DNA from: Martinezella hainanensis
Lineage (GTDB): Bacteria; Pseudomonadota; Alphaproteobacteria; Rhizobiales; Rhizobiaceae
DNA: 64,000 nt
NCBI RefSeq assembly: GCF_900094555.1
Contig: NZ_FMAC01000002.1
Span: 797,510-861,509 of the forward strand
Direction of reading: 5' to 3'
In this document: positions 16,555-26,174 of the stretch, piece after piece
Layout of the letters: each line of letters begins with the position of its first letter
Position numbering within the stretch: position 1 is the first letter of the stretch
Notes under the pieces: generated by a model
What the model was told of the DNA's origin: nothing
Databases searched by the model: none
The model's input: the letters and a program-made list of their open reading frames with translations, nothing else
Translations under genes and position numbers: made by a program

Positions 16555-19500
16555 TCCCCGGTTTCGACGCGAAGAAGCTGCTCGCCGCCAGCGAGCCGAT
16601 GACGATCGGTCATGTCCCGGCCGGTCTTGAGCCGTTCCTGATCGCCGAAATGGCAAAGGCCGGCCAGCCGATCGTCTATGTGATGTCCGACGGCCAGCAT
16701 ATGGCCGATGTCGAGCAGATGCTTGGCTTCATCGCGCCTGAAATTCCGGTTCTCACGCTCCCAGCCTGGGACTGCCTTCCCTATGACCGCGTTTCCCCGA
16801 GCTCCGACACGTCTGCGCGACGCCTTGCGGCCCTGTCCGGCCTGATAGCGCATCATCGAAAACCGCATGCGGCGGTGGTGCTGGTGACTGTCAACGCCAT
16901 GCTGCAGAAGGTGGCGCCGCAGGACATTATCGAGAGCCTGGCATTCTCGGCCCGGCCGGGCAATCAGGTCCGGATGGACGATATCGCCGCTCGTCTGGAG
17001 CGTAACGGCTTCGAGCGCGTGGCGACCGTGCGCGAGGTCGGCGAATATGCCGTGCGCGGCGGCATTCTCGATGTCTTCGTTCCGGGCGCGGAAGAGCCGG
17101 TGCGGCTGGATTTCTTCGGCGATACGCTGGAAAGCATCCGCAGCTTCGATCCCGCCAGCCAGCGTACGACCGGGCAGGTGCGCTCGCTCGATCTCAATCC
17201 GATGAGCGAAGTGACGCTGACGCCGGATACGATCAGCCGCTTTCGCAAGAACTATCTCTCGGCCTTCGGCGCCGCCACACGCGATGACGCGCTCTATGTC
17301 GCGGTGTCGGAAGGTCGCCGTTACGCCGGCATGGAACATTGGCTGCCGTTGTTCTACGAGAAGCTGGAGACGGTCTTCGACTATCTCAAGGGCTTCCGGC
17401 TGGTGACGGATCACACGGTGCGCGAGGCAGCCGAGGAGCGCTCCAAGCTCGTCTTCGACTACTACGACGCCCGCCTTCAATCCGGTCAACCCGCCAAGGG
17501 ACAGATGGCGCAGGGCACGCCATACAAGCCGGTGACGCCTGGCCAGCTCTATCTGGATGGCAAGGCCTTTGGCAACGCGCTCGATGCCTTCGGCGCCGTC
17601 CGCATTTCGCCCTTCAACGAACATGAGGGCGAGGCACGCCGCGTCATCGAGCTTGATGCCCGTCAGGGACCGCGCTGGGCGCGCTCCGCAACCGAAAGCG
17701 CCGACAGCGAGCGCGTCAACGTCTTCGACGCCGTCGTCAAGCACATTGCCGACAAGCGAGCTGCGGGCGGCAAGGTGCTGATTTCGGCCTGGACCGAAGG
17801 CTCGCTCGATCGCCTCCTGCAGGTGCTGTCCGAACATGGGCTGGCGCGCGTCAAGACGATCGAGGCCTTCAAGGATCTCGGCGGCCTGGCAAAGGGCGAG
17901 GCGGCAGCGGCCGTGCTCAGCCTGGAAGCCGGTTTCGAGGCCGGCGACCTGATCGTTATCGGCGAACAGGACATTCTCGGCGACCGCATGGTGCGTCGCT
18001 CCAAGCGCCGCAAGCGCGCTGCCGATTTCATCTCCGAAGTGGCAGGTTTGGACGAAGGCTCGATCGTCGTCCATGCCGAGCATGGCATCGGTCGTTTCGT
18101 CGGGCTCCGGACCATCGAGGCCGCCGGCGCGCCGCACGCTTGCCTTGAGCTGCAATATGCCGACGATGCCAAGCTGTTCCTGCCGGTCGAAAACATCGAT
18201 CTGCTCTCACGCTATGGCGGCGAGGGCACCGAGGCTCAGCTCGACAAGCTCGGTGGTGGCGCCTGGCAGATGCGCAAGGCCAAGCTCAAGAAGCGCCTGC
18301 TCGATATGGCCGGCGCCTTGATCCGCGTCGCGGCCGAACGCCTGACGCGCCATGCGCCCGTGCTCAGCACGCCGGACGGACTGTATGACGAATTCGCCGC
18401 CCGTTTCCCTTATGACGAGACCGATGACCAGATGAACGCCATCGAGGCGGTGAGGGAAGATCTCGGCGCCGGCCGGCCGATGGATCGCCTCGTCTGCGGC
18501 GACGTCGGCTTCGGCAAGACTGAAGTGGCCCTGCGTGCCGCCTTCGTCGCCGCTATGAATGGCGTGCAGGTCGCCGTCGTCGTGCCGACGACCCTGCTTT
18601 CACGTCAGCATTTCAAGACCTTCTCCGAGCGCTTCCGCGGTCTGCCGATCCGCGTGCAGCAGGCGTCTCGTCTGGTCGGTTCGAAGGATCTGGCGCTGAC
18701 CAAGAAGGAGGTTTCCGAGGGTAAGACGGATATCGTCGTCGGCACGCATGCGCTGCTCGGCGCCGGCATCCAGTTCGCCAATCTCGGCCTGCTCGTTATC
18801 GACGAGGAACAGCATTTCGGCGTGAAGCACAAGGAGCGCCTGAAGGAGCTGAAGAGCGACGTGCATGTGCTGACACTGTCGGCGACACCGATCCCGCGTA
18901 CGCTGCAGCTGGCAATGACGGGCGTGCGCGAGCTGTCGCTCATCACCACGCCGCCGGTCGACCGCATGGCTGTGCGCACCTTCATCTCGCCCTTCGATTC
19001 CCTTGTCATCCGCGAAACGCTGATGCGCGAGCATTATCGTGGCGGCCAGAGCTTCTATGTCTGTCCGCGTCTTGCCGATCTCGCCGATATCCACGCCTTC
19101 CTGCAGTCGGATGTGCCGGAGCTGAAGGTGGCCGTCGCCCATGGCCAGATGCCGGCCGGCGAGCTTGAAGATATCATGAATGCCTTCTACGAAGGCCGCT
19201 ATGACGTGCTGCTGTCGACGACCATCGTCGAATCCGGTCTCGACGTGCCGACGGCCAACACGCTGATTGTCCACCGCGCCGATATGTTTGGTCTCGCCCA
19301 GCTCTACCAGCTGCGTGGCCGCGTTGGCCGTTCCAAGGTGCGCGCCTTCGCGCTCTTCACGCTGCCGGTCAACAAGGTGCTGACGACGACGGCGGAGCGC
19401 CGGCTCAAGGTGCTGCAGTCGCTGGATACGCTTGGCGCGGGCTTCCAGCTTGCCAGCCACGACCTCGATATCCGCGGCGCCGGCAATCTGCTCGGCGAGG

Positions 19501-20051
19501 AACAGTCCGGCCATATCAAGGAAGTCGGCTTCGAGCTTTACCAGCAGATGCTTGAGGAGGCGGTCGCCGAGGTGAAGGGCGTCGACGAAATCCAGGACAC
19601 CGGCTGGTCGCCGCAGATCTCCGTCGGCACGCCGGTCATGATCCCCGACGATTACGTGCCCGATCTGCATCTGCGCATGGCGCTCTATCGCCGCCTCGGC
19701 GAGATCACCGAACTAAAGGAGATTGACGGTTTCGGCGCCGAAATGATCGACCGCTTCGGCCCCTTGCCGATCGAGGTGCAGCATCTCCTCAAGATCGTCT
19801 ACATCAAGTCGCTCTGCCGCATCGCCAATGTCGAGAAGCTCGACGCTGGCCCGAAGGGTGTCGTCGTGCAGTTCCGTAACAAGGAATTCCCGAACCCCGC
19901 CAACCTCGTCGGCTACATCGCCAAGCAGGGCACGATGGCCAAGATCCGCCCCGACCAGAGCGTGTTCCTGACCCGCGATCTGCCGACGCCGGAAAAGCGG
20001 CTACAAGGGGCGGCTGTTGTCATGACGCAACTGGCGGAGTTGGCGAAGTAG
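16551..20051 (+). CDS. mfd: Transcription-repair coupling factor Mfd
   Basis: A 1166-residue DNA translocase that removes RNA polymerase stalled at lesions and recruits UvrA. The N-terminal UvrB-like region has LPAWDCLPYDRVSPS near residue 75. The RNA-polymerase-interaction (CarD-like) domain begins around residue 500 (GSIVVHAEHGIGRFVGL). The RecG-like motor follows: Walker A GDVGFGKTEVA at about 650-660, motif II DEEQHFG near 755 and SATPIPRTLQL. The C-terminal TRCF domain closes the protein. Length matches the family (about 1150). It is coupled to sdhE by an ATGA overlap and converges closely with a methyltransferase gene. Confidence 0.97.
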   Translation: MIPGFDAKKLLAASEPMTIGHVPAGLEPFLIAEMAKAGQPIVYVMSDGQHMADVEQMLGFIAPEIPVLTLPAWDCLPYDRVSPSSDTSARRLAALSGLIAHHRKPHAAVVLVTVNAMLQKVAPQDIIESLAFSARPGNQVRMDDIAARLERNGFERVATVREVGEYAVRGGILDVFVPGAEEPVRLDFFGDTLESIRSFDPASQRTTGQVRSLDLNPMSEVTLTPDTISRFRKNYLSAFGAATRDDALYVAVSEGRRYAGMEHWLPLFYEKLETVFDYLKGFRLVTDHTVREAAEERSKLVFDYYDARLQSGQPAKGQMAQGTPYKPVTPGQLYLDGKAFGNALDAFGAVRISPFNEHEGEARRVIELDARQGPRWARSATESADSERVNVFDAVVKHIADKRAAGGKVLISAWTEGSLDRLLQVLSEHGLARVKTIEAFKDLGGLAKGEAAAAVLSLEAGFEAGDLIVIGEQDILGDRMVRRSKRRKRAADFISEVAGLDEGSIVVHAEHGIGRFVGLRTIEAAGAPHACLELQYADDAKLFLPVENIDLLSRYGGEGTEAQLDKLGGGAWQMRKAKLKKRLLDMAGALIRVAAERLTRHAPVLSTPDGLYDEFAARFPYDETDDQMNAIEAVREDLGAGRPMDRLVCGDVGFGKTEVALRAAFVAAMNGVQVAVVVPTTLLSRQHFKTFSERFRGLPIRVQQASRLVGSKDLALTKKEVSEGKTDIVVGTHALLGAGIQFANLGLLVIDEEQHFGVKHKERLKELKSDVHVLTLSATPIPRTLQLAMTGVRELSLITTPPVDRMAVRTFISPFDSLVIRETLMREHYRGGQSFYVCPRLADLADIHAFLQSDVPELKVAVAHGQMPAGELEDIMNAFYEGRYDVLLSTTIVESGLDVPTANTLIVHRADMFGLAQLYQLRGRVGRSKVRAFALFTLPVNKVLTTTAERRLKVLQSLDTLGAGFQLASHDLDIRGAGNLLGEEQSGHIKEVGFELYQQMLEEAVAEVKGVDEIQDTGWSPQISVGTPVMIPDDYVPDLHLRMALYRRLGEITELKEIDGFGAEMIDRFGPLPIEVQHLLKIVYIKSLCRIANVEKLDAGPKGVVVQFRNKEFPNPANLVGYIAKQGTMAKIRPDQSVFLTRDLPTPEKRLQGAAVVMTQLAELAK

Positions 20052-20063
20052 GGAGGTGAACTC

Positions 20064-20861
20064 TCAGCTCTCCGTGCGGCTAACGAACAGCCCCGTTTGC
20101 TTTTCGGTTTCGAGCACGCCGCCGCTAACCTCGAACGCCTCGGCAATCGCCTTGTGAAATGCGGCAAGCTGCGCTTCGTCGGCCTCATCGCCGGGAGGGT
20201 ACGAGGTGAGGGCGAGGTACACGTCTTCCGGCTCCGTCACACGAAGGCGGGCCGGATGCTCGGTCATCCTGACATTGCCGAATTGGCTCTGCATCAGCCG
20301 TTCCGCGGTGTCGTAGCCGAAAGCCGCACCGGCGGGATCATAGGGAGGGCTGCCGAAGACGGTGGTCAGCTCATACATCTTGCGCATGTTGCCGGCGCCG
20401 TTGGTCGTTATCGCCAGGAAGCCGCCCGGTTTGAGAACACGATGCATTTCCGCGATCGCCTTGAACGGGTCGGGCAGGTGATAGAACATATGCATCGCAA
20501 TGACGCCATCAAAGGAACCGTCAGCAAAGGGCAAGGCCGCAGCGTCGGCCCGCTCACCAGTGACGCTGCCAAGCGGCAAGGTCTTACACCGCTCGACGGC
20601 TTCCTGAACCATGCCCGGAGAAAGATCCGAAAGGGTGACGTCTAGCTTTTTCGGCAGTGACGCTACCGTTGCTGCCCAGAACCAGCCGGGGCCACAGCCG
20701 ATATCGAGAATGCGATCCCCGGATTTCAACGGAAGCTGTTGCGCCACCCATGGAAACCAGCCGATTTCGGCAATCGTATATTCGCTGTTGAGGCGTGCGC
20801 GTGCGGCGAGCTTCCTGCTGTCCGCATACTGCTTTTCGTTGATCGAGGTTATCGACGACAT
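20064..20861 (-). CDS. Class I SAM-dependent methyltransferase
   Basis: A 265-residue methyltransferase of the Methyltransf_11/UbiE-like type. SAM-binding motif I is ILDIGCGPGWFWA (about residues 52-64), followed by the acidic strand-2 segment VTLSDLSPGMVQ. Post-motif segments FDGVIAMHMFYHLPDP and RVLKPGGFLAI are typical. The substrate is unknown; small molecules such as quinones or lipids are common for this type. It is convergent with mfd with a 12-base gap and lies upstream-facing to ubiA on the same strand, 146 bases apart, so a link to quinone synthesis is possible but unproven. Confidence 0.85.
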   Translation of the reverse strand: MSSITSINEKQYADSRKLAARARLNSEYTIAEIGWFPWVAQQLPLKSGDRILDIGCGPGWFWAATVASLPKKLDVTLSDLSPGMVQEAVERCKTLPLGSVTGERADAAALPFADGSFDGVIAMHMFYHLPDPFKAIAEMHRVLKPGGFLAITTNGAGNMRKMYELTTVFGSPPYDPAGAAFGYDTAERLMQSQFGNVRMTEHPARLRVTEPEDVYLALTSYPPGDEADEAQLAAFHKAIAEAFEVSGGVLETEKQTGLFVSRTES

Positions 20862-21007
20862 GCCCGGATGCCTTTCGATCTGGATTGGAAAATGCCGAGT
20901 GCTTTGCTCCTGCCGCAGTTCAACTTTCGCCTGTCTCGGCTACCGGTTGGTTGCGATGCTAATCCAAAATAGAGAAATATCGAACACCAACTCTCTTTGT
21001 GGTTCGC

Positions 21008-21925
21008 TTAAAGAGTTCCGGCAAAGGCCCCTGCAGCCAGCAATACGCCCGTTAGAATATTCGCCAGAAACAGCCGATAATTGATCTCAGGGCGTGAAAG
21101 ATCGAGGCGCCAGGTCTGCCAGGCGAGATGCGCAGCGATGACAAGCATTCCAACCGCATAGGGCAATGACATGCCTGCCATCCATCCGCCAACGGACCAA
21201 GCTGCGACGGCTATGGCGTAGAACAGGCCGATGAAGGTCTTGCCGCGTGCGCCAAACAGGATCGCAGTCGATTTCAAGCCCAGTTGCGTATCATCGCGAA
21301 CGTCGACATAGGCGTAAACGGTATCGTAGCCGATCTGCCAGGCGATAGCCCCCAGCCACATCAGAACGGCCCCGACCGGAATTGTGCCTGTGACTTCCGA
21401 CCAGGCCATCAGCATCCCCCAGTTGAATGCCGCGCCGAGAATAGCCTGGGGCCAATAAGTGAAGCGCTTGCAGAGCGGATAGACAAAGACAAGCGGTAGA
21501 ACGCAGATGGCGATAACGCGTGTGTAGGGTGTCAGGAAGAGGAGGAGCGAAGCGGCCAATGCGAGTTCCACCGCCAGGAATAAGAGTGCTTGGGGCACGC
21601 CGATCTGTCCGCTCGCTAATGGCCGAAAGCGTGTGCGCTCGACATGCCCATCAAACTTTCGATCGGCAATGTCATTGACGGTCGAGCCGGCGCTTCTCAT
21701 CAGCAATGCGCCCAGCGAAAAGATGGCCAGCTGTCTGAGATCTGGAAAACCATGCGAGGCTTGGATCAGCGCTGCCCAGCAGGGAAAAAGCGTCAGCCAA
21801 ATGCCAACCGGCCGATCCAGCCGCGCAAGCCGCGTGTAGGGTCTCAACGCCGCTGGCAAACGACGATCCACCCAGTCTCCGAGTTTTATATCGCTTAGAT
21901 CGGGACGGGTGGAAACGTTCATCAT
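21008..21925 (-). CDS. ubiA: 4-hydroxybenzoate octaprenyltransferase
   Basis: A 305-residue inner-membrane prenyltransferase that joins 4-hydroxybenzoate to a polyprenyl chain in ubiquinone synthesis. About eight hydrophobic spans are seen. The Mg-diphosphate motif NDIADRKFD (near residue 85) and the second aspartate-rich segment YAYVDVRDD are present. The start at 21925 (MMNVSTRPDL) is chosen over an upstream in-frame ATG at 21973, which would add 16 non-conserved residues. Confidence 0.93.
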   Translation of the reverse strand: MMNVSTRPDLSDIKLGDWVDRRLPAALRPYTRLARLDRPVGIWLTLFPCWAALIQASHGFPDLRQLAIFSLGALLMRSAGSTVNDIADRKFDGHVERTRFRPLASGQIGVPQALLFLAVELALAASLLLFLTPYTRVIAICVLPLVFVYPLCKRFTYWPQAILGAAFNWGMLMAWSEVTGTIPVGAVLMWLGAIAWQIGYDTVYAYVDVRDDTQLGLKSTAILFGARGKTFIGLFYAIAVAAWSVGGWMAGMSLPYAVGMLVIAAHLAWQTWRLDLSRPEINYRLFLANILTGVLLAAGAFAGTL

Positions 21926-22021
21926 CGAAATCCGCAGTTTAATCGTCGAAGAAAAATAGCGACTTCGGCACATGTCGCAACGGCCTGAGGCGTGGTTGCG
22001 TCAATTTAGCCGCGATGTGAC

Positions 22022-22060
22022 TTTCGACCCGCGGCTGCCATCTTTTGCTGTGGGTCGAAA
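22022..22060 (-). terminator. Hairpin downstream of ridA
   Basis: A perfect 9-bp inverted repeat TTTCGACCC / GGGTCGAAA with a 21-base loop lies just beyond the ridA stop on the minus strand. It may end the ridA transcript before ubiA. No T run follows, so this is a moderate call. Confidence 0.45.
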
Positions 22061-22072
22061 TCCGACTGTACC

Positions 22073-22498
22073 TTACGCCGCCCGCGGCTTGCGCGCCTCC
22101 CCAGCATCCGGAATGCGCGCGATGACCTTGATTTCGAAATCGAATCCCGCCAGCCAGTTGACGCCGACAGCCGTCCAGTTCGGATAAGGTTTTTCGCTGA
22201 AGATCCGGTTCTTGACGCTCATGATAGCGCCGAACTGCTGCTCAGGATCGGTGTGAAACGTGGTGACATCGATGATGTCGTCGAAGGTGCAGCCTGCTGC
22301 GTCCAGGGTTGCTCCCAGATTGTCGAAGGCGAGCTGGACCTGCTTTTCAAAGTCCGGCTCGGGGCTCCCATCCGTGCGGCTGCCGACCTGGCCGGAGACG
22401 AACAGTAGATCGCTGGAACGGATCGCGGCGGAGTAGCCATGCTCCTCGTAAAGCGCATGTCTGTTCTTCGGGAAAATTGCATTCCTGGTCGTCATCAT
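22073..22498 (-). CDS. RidA/YjgF family protein
   Basis: A 141-residue RidA-superfamily protein. Members deaminate reactive enamine/imine intermediates or act in catabolic pathways as trimers. Motifs include LLFVSGQVGSRTDGS (about residues 31-45) and the C-terminal NWTAVGVNWLA. The canonical RidA arginine of the active site (in the usual CPxRxAV region) is not seen; the corresponding stretch is YPNWTAVGV, so it belongs to a divergent, non-archetypal subgroup. It is divergent from a TetR regulator across a stack of palindromes and is probably its target. Confidence 0.85.
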   Translation of the reverse strand: MMTTRNAIFPKNRHALYEEHGYSAAIRSSDLLFVSGQVGSRTDGSPEPDFEKQVQLAFDNLGATLDAAGCTFDDIIDVTTFHTDPEQQFGAIMSVKNRIFSEKPYPNWTAVGVNWLAGFDFEIKVIARIPDAGEARKPRAA

Positions 22499-22581
22499 AT
22501 TCGGCTCTCATTCTCGTTGACGTGAAAAGATGGGAAGGGCGCAAGCTTGCGCAGCCATTCCAAAGCTCCGCCTTATTTGAT

Positions 22582-22668
22582 ATACGGCGTGTATGTGAGA
22601 TATTCATATGCGCGGCGTATGTCAATATTTCAGATACGGGTCGTATGTGAAATTTGAGGGTCGTATGG
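22582..22668. promoter_or_regulatory. Stacked operator-like palindromes between ridA and tetR
   Basis: Three related palindromes lie in the divergent gap: ATACGGCGTGTAT (22582-22594), CATATGCGCGGCGTATG (22605-22621) and ATACGGGTCGTAT (22634-22646, perfect around GGT). A half site GGGTCGTATG overlaps the regulator start. A TTGACA for ridA on the minus strand (22620-22625) abuts the second palindrome. These fit TetR operators that repress both genes. Confidence 0.75.
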
Positions 22669-23252
22669 CAAAGCGCCTGGAAACGATGGAAGAAAACCGG
22701 AACAAGCTCATTGCCGCCGCGCGAAAAACCTTCGCCGAAAAAGGATTCGCCGCCGCGTCGATGGACGAACTGACGGCAAATGTCGGCCTGACGAGGGGTG
22801 CGCTCTATCATAATTTCGGGGATAAGCGCGGATTGCTCGCCGCCGTCGTCTATCAGATCGACAACGAGCTGGCGTTGCAGGCGAAGGAAATCGGCGCACA
22901 GGCGGGCGGCGGCTGGCAAGGTCTGCTTGCGGAAGGTGAAGCCTATATCAAGATGGCGCTTGACCCCGAGGTCCAGCGCATCGTCCTGCTCGACGGGCCG
23001 GCGGTGCTCGGCGATCCCTCGAAATGGCCCAGCCAGAACAGCTGCCTCGCGGGAACCCGGCAGACGGTGTCAAAGCTTCTGGAACAAGAGGTGGTCAAGC
23101 CGATCGATGCGGAGGCGGCGGCGCGGCTCCTGTCAGGCGCAGCGCTGAATGCTGCCCTCTGGGTTGCCGCCAGCGATAATCCGGCGGAAGTGCTGCCCAA
23201 GGCGATAGACGCCTTCCGGACGATGGCTTCGGGATTGCTGGTGAAGGCCTGA
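22665..23252 (+). CDS. TetR family transcriptional regulator
   Basis: A 195-residue regulator. The N-terminal TetR helix-turn-helix covers about residues 10-57 (KLIAAARKTFAEKGFAAASM ... VGLTRGALYHNFGDKRGLL). A C-terminal ligand-binding domain of the TetR_C class follows. The start is set at ATG 22665 with GAGGG four bases upstream. The longer frame from 22608 begins inside an operator palindrome and adds 19 residues that do not look like TetR sequence. It is divergent from ridA and most likely autoregulated through the palindromes in the gap. The inducer is unknown. Confidence 0.9.
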   Translation: MAKRLETMEENRNKLIAAARKTFAEKGFAAASMDELTANVGLTRGALYHNFGDKRGLLAAVVYQIDNELALQAKEIGAQAGGGWQGLLAEGEAYIKMALDPEVQRIVLLDGPAVLGDPSKWPSQNSCLAGTRQTVSKLLEQEVVKPIDAEAAARLLSGAALNAALWVAASDNPAEVLPKAIDAFRTMASGLLVKA

Positions 23253-23334
23253 TGCAAGCTATCGTTTTGATGACTTCCGCGGTCGGCGTTTCGCGGAAGT
23301 GCTTGCAGCGATAATCGAAAAAGCAGAATCCCGC

Positions 23335-24006
23335 TTAGTTCATTCCGGCGCGAGCGTCTGCTTTCATCTTGGCGATGTCTCGCAATGCTCCAGCGAGCAC
23401 ATCCGGTGTCTGAGCACCGCTGACGGCATATTGCTGGTCGAAGATGAAGAAGGGCACGCCGTTGACGCCGATCTTCTGAGCAGCTTCGATTTCGCCGACG
23501 ATGAGATCGCGGTCCGCATCGGAAGCGAGCAGCGTTGATATGACCGAGCGGTCGAGGCCTGCCTCTTCGGCAATGTCGAGCAGCACGGCGTGATCGCCGA
23601 CATTGCGACCTTGTTCGAAATTGGCCTTGAAAAGGGCATCCACCACCTTGTCCTGCTTTTCGCGGCTTTCGGTGACGGCCCAATGAATGAGGCGATGGGC
23701 ATCGAGCGTGTTGGGGCCGATCTTGATGGCATCGAAATCGAACTTGATGCCGACTTCGCGGCCGAGATCGGTCAGCATCTTGTGCCCTTGCGCGACACGC
23801 TCCGCGCCGCCGAGCTTCTGCTCGAGCGCCTTCTTCTGGTCGACGCCCTCAGGCGGATAGTCGGGATTAAGCCGATAGGGCCGCCAGTTGAGGTCGACGC
23901 CTACTTCGTCCTGCACTTCGGCAATCGCCAGCTCCAGGCGGGCCTTGCCGAGATAGCACCATGGGCAGACGACGTCCGAGACGATGTCGATCGTGATGCG
24001 TTCCAT
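23335..24006 (-). CDS. DsbA family oxidoreductase (FrnE-like)
   Basis: A 223-residue protein with a thioredoxin fold and inserted helical domain. The redox motif CPWC is at residues 14-17 (SDVVCPWCYLGK), and the cis-proline region NGVPFFIFDQQYAVSGAQ lies near 180. No signal peptide is present, so it is cytoplasmic. Relatives include FrnE and 2-hydroxychromene-2-carboxylate isomerase-like proteins, some involved in stress tolerance or polyketide isomerisation. A clear AAAGGAT ribosome site precedes the ATG. It converges with the tetR gene. Confidence 0.9.
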   Translation of the reverse strand: MERITIDIVSDVVCPWCYLGKARLELAIAEVQDEVGVDLNWRPYRLNPDYPPEGVDQKKALEQKLGGAERVAQGHKMLTDLGREVGIKFDFDAIKIGPNTLDAHRLIHWAVTESREKQDKVVDALFKANFEQGRNVGDHAVLLDIAEEAGLDRSVISTLLASDADRDLIVGEIEAAQKIGVNGVPFFIFDQQYAVSGAQTPDVLAGALRDIAKMKADARAGMN

Positions 24007-24098
24007 GGTTTTATCCTTTCGCTTTTCGGGCTGTTCCCCTCCATCTAGGCCTTTGTGAGGATAGCTTCAACCAGTTACCGAAAGGGAACCGCCTGGCA

Positions 24099-25910
24099 TC
24101 ATTGCGCCGAGGCGTCCCACCAGGCCGGCAAATAGTAGCCGTAGAGCGGCAGAGCGTCAGGATGGGCAATGCGGCTGCGCCGCGCCGCCCATTGCTGGTC
24201 GATATGATAAAGCGGCACGAGATAGTAGCCGGAGATTAGCATCCGATCGAAGGAGCGCACCGCGTCGCGGAAATCCTCGGCTGAATGCGCCGTGAGAAAA
24301 TGCGACATCAGCGTATCGACATCGGGATCGGCGACGCCGACGAAATTGAGGCTGCCTTCGGTCTTGGCGGCAACGGAGCCCCAGCGCCCCACTTGCTCGA
24401 TGCCTGGCGATAGCGACGAAGGGTAGGACTTGATGATCATGTCATAGTCGTAGTTGATCGTCCGGAGCTGATACTGCGAATCATCGACTGTGCGAATCGT
24501 TACGGCGATGCCGAGCAGTTCCAGAGACCGGCGATACGGGATTGCGATGCGCTCCTGGTCTGCATTTTGGGTCAATATCTCGAAGCTGAGCTGGCGGCCG
24601 TTCTTATCGACCATTTTCTCGCCGCGGATCGTATAGCCGCCTTCCTTGAGCAGAGCCACCGCCTTGCGCAGGATCTTGCGGTCACGTCCCGAACCGTCGC
24701 TGACGGGCAGCTTGTAGGTCCCATCAAGCACGTCTGGATCGATGCGGTCCTTGATCGGACCCAGCATGGCGAGTTCATGCGCATCCGCGGGAACGCCAAA
24801 GGACGAAAGATCGGAGTTCTGCCAATAGCTCTGCGTGCGCCTATAGGCGTTCGAGTAGAGATTGCGGTTCATCCATTCGAAATCGAAGGCGAGGGTCAGC
24901 CCCTTGCGCACGTTCTTGTCGGCAAACATCGGCCGCCGCGTATTGAAGACGAAACCAAGCATGCCGCTCGGCGTTTTCGGCGTAAAGGTCTCTTTGACGA
25001 TGGCGCCGGAAGTCACTGCCGGAAAGTTGTAGGCCTGCTGCCAATGGCCTGGGCTGCCGTCAGGATAAATATCGACATCGCCTTTCTTGAAGGCTTCGAA
25101 CAGTGTCGTGTCCTGCAGGAAGTAATTGACAGTGATCTCGTCATAATTGTCGATGCCGATTTTTGACGGAAGGTTCTTGCCCCAATAGTCGGGGCGGCGC
25201 TCGAAAACGATACGCTGGCCCGGATCGATGCTCTTGATCCTGTAAGGGGCGGAGCCGACCGGAATGCGGAGGGACGTCTGATCGAAACTATCGGTGTCGG
25301 TCGCGTGCTTCGGCAGAATCGGCAGCGACGAGGCGATAATGAGTGGCGTTTCGCGATTGGCCCTCTCGTTGAAGCGGATCAGCACGCTGTGCTCGCCGAC
25401 CTTCGCCATGCTGGCGATGGTCTCAAGCCAGGATGAGAACGGCACGCGGCCTTTGTCGCGAAGAAGCTGGAATGTGAAGATCACGTCGTCCGGCGTCACC
25501 GGTTGCCCATCCGACCATTTGGCGTCTGGATTGAGGTTGAACTGAATGTAGCTTCGGCTGTCGTCCCATTCGACCGTCTGCGCCAGTAGCCCATAAAGCG
25601 TGAAAGGCTCGTCGCGCGAGCGCACCATCAGCGGCTCATAAAGGAGATTGCCGTATTCCGGGTCCCACATGCCGCGCGCCGTGGTACGCATGCTCTTCAG
25701 AATGAAGGGGTTGAGGTTGTCGAAAGTGCCGACGACGCCATAGCTGATGCGGCCGCCCTTTTTGACATCTGGATTGACGTAAGGAAAATGCTTGAAGCCT
25801 GCCGGCAACGCCGGATCTCCGTGCATGGCGATGCCGTAAAGCGGCTGAGCCGCCGCGGCGTTGCACAAGGTTGCGAAGAACAGGAAGGCAGCGATCCGGA
25901 GCGCTTGCAT
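24099..25910 (-). CDS. Peptide ABC transporter substrate-binding protein, YejA-like
   Basis: A 603-residue periplasmic binding protein of family 5 (SBP_bac_5). The signal peptide is about residues 1-22 (cleavage near AAA-QP). The opening HGDPALPAGFKHFPYVNPDVKKGG is typical of YejA-type proteins, and the length equals that of enterobacterial YejA (about 604). The segment SDGQPVTPDDVIFTFQLLRD (about 135-155) is the family signature region. No permease or ATPase genes flank it, so it is an orphan that must use a transporter encoded elsewhere. Ligand is probably an oligopeptide. Confidence 0.88.
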   Translation of the reverse strand: MQALRIAAFLFFATLCNAAAAQPLYGIAMHGDPALPAGFKHFPYVNPDVKKGGRISYGVVGTFDNLNPFILKSMRTTARGMWDPEYGNLLYEPLMVRSRDEPFTLYGLLAQTVEWDDSRSYIQFNLNPDAKWSDGQPVTPDDVIFTFQLLRDKGRVPFSSWLETIASMAKVGEHSVLIRFNERANRETPLIIASSLPILPKHATDTDSFDQTSLRIPVGSAPYRIKSIDPGQRIVFERRPDYWGKNLPSKIGIDNYDEITVNYFLQDTTLFEAFKKGDVDIYPDGSPGHWQQAYNFPAVTSGAIVKETFTPKTPSGMLGFVFNTRRPMFADKNVRKGLTLAFDFEWMNRNLYSNAYRRTQSYWQNSDLSSFGVPADAHELAMLGPIKDRIDPDVLDGTYKLPVSDGSGRDRKILRKAVALLKEGGYTIRGEKMVDKNGRQLSFEILTQNADQERIAIPYRRSLELLGIAVTIRTVDDSQYQLRTINYDYDMIIKSYPSSLSPGIEQVGRWGSVAAKTEGSLNFVGVADPDVDTLMSHFLTAHSAEDFRDAVRSFDRMLISGYYLVPLYHIDQQWAARRSRIAHPDALPLYGYYLPAWWDASAQ

Positions 25911-26174
25911 GGCATCCTTTCCGGGAAGGGTACGATTCGGCCGAACATTATCATGAGCGTGCCGAATTCAACACGCGACTGCGGAAATCTTAGGACTCGG
26001 CAGAAAAGGCCAAAGAAAAGCTGGATATCCTTGCCAGTGCGATGTAACAGGGGTGCCGGGTTTCTCGGGTCATGTATTTGCCTTATTCATTCGACAGGTG
26101 GACGACGGTTTGACCCGAATAGCATGGGACGGCACGCTGTCGTCCCGCAGCGGATTTCAGGAGGCGGTTTCGCT

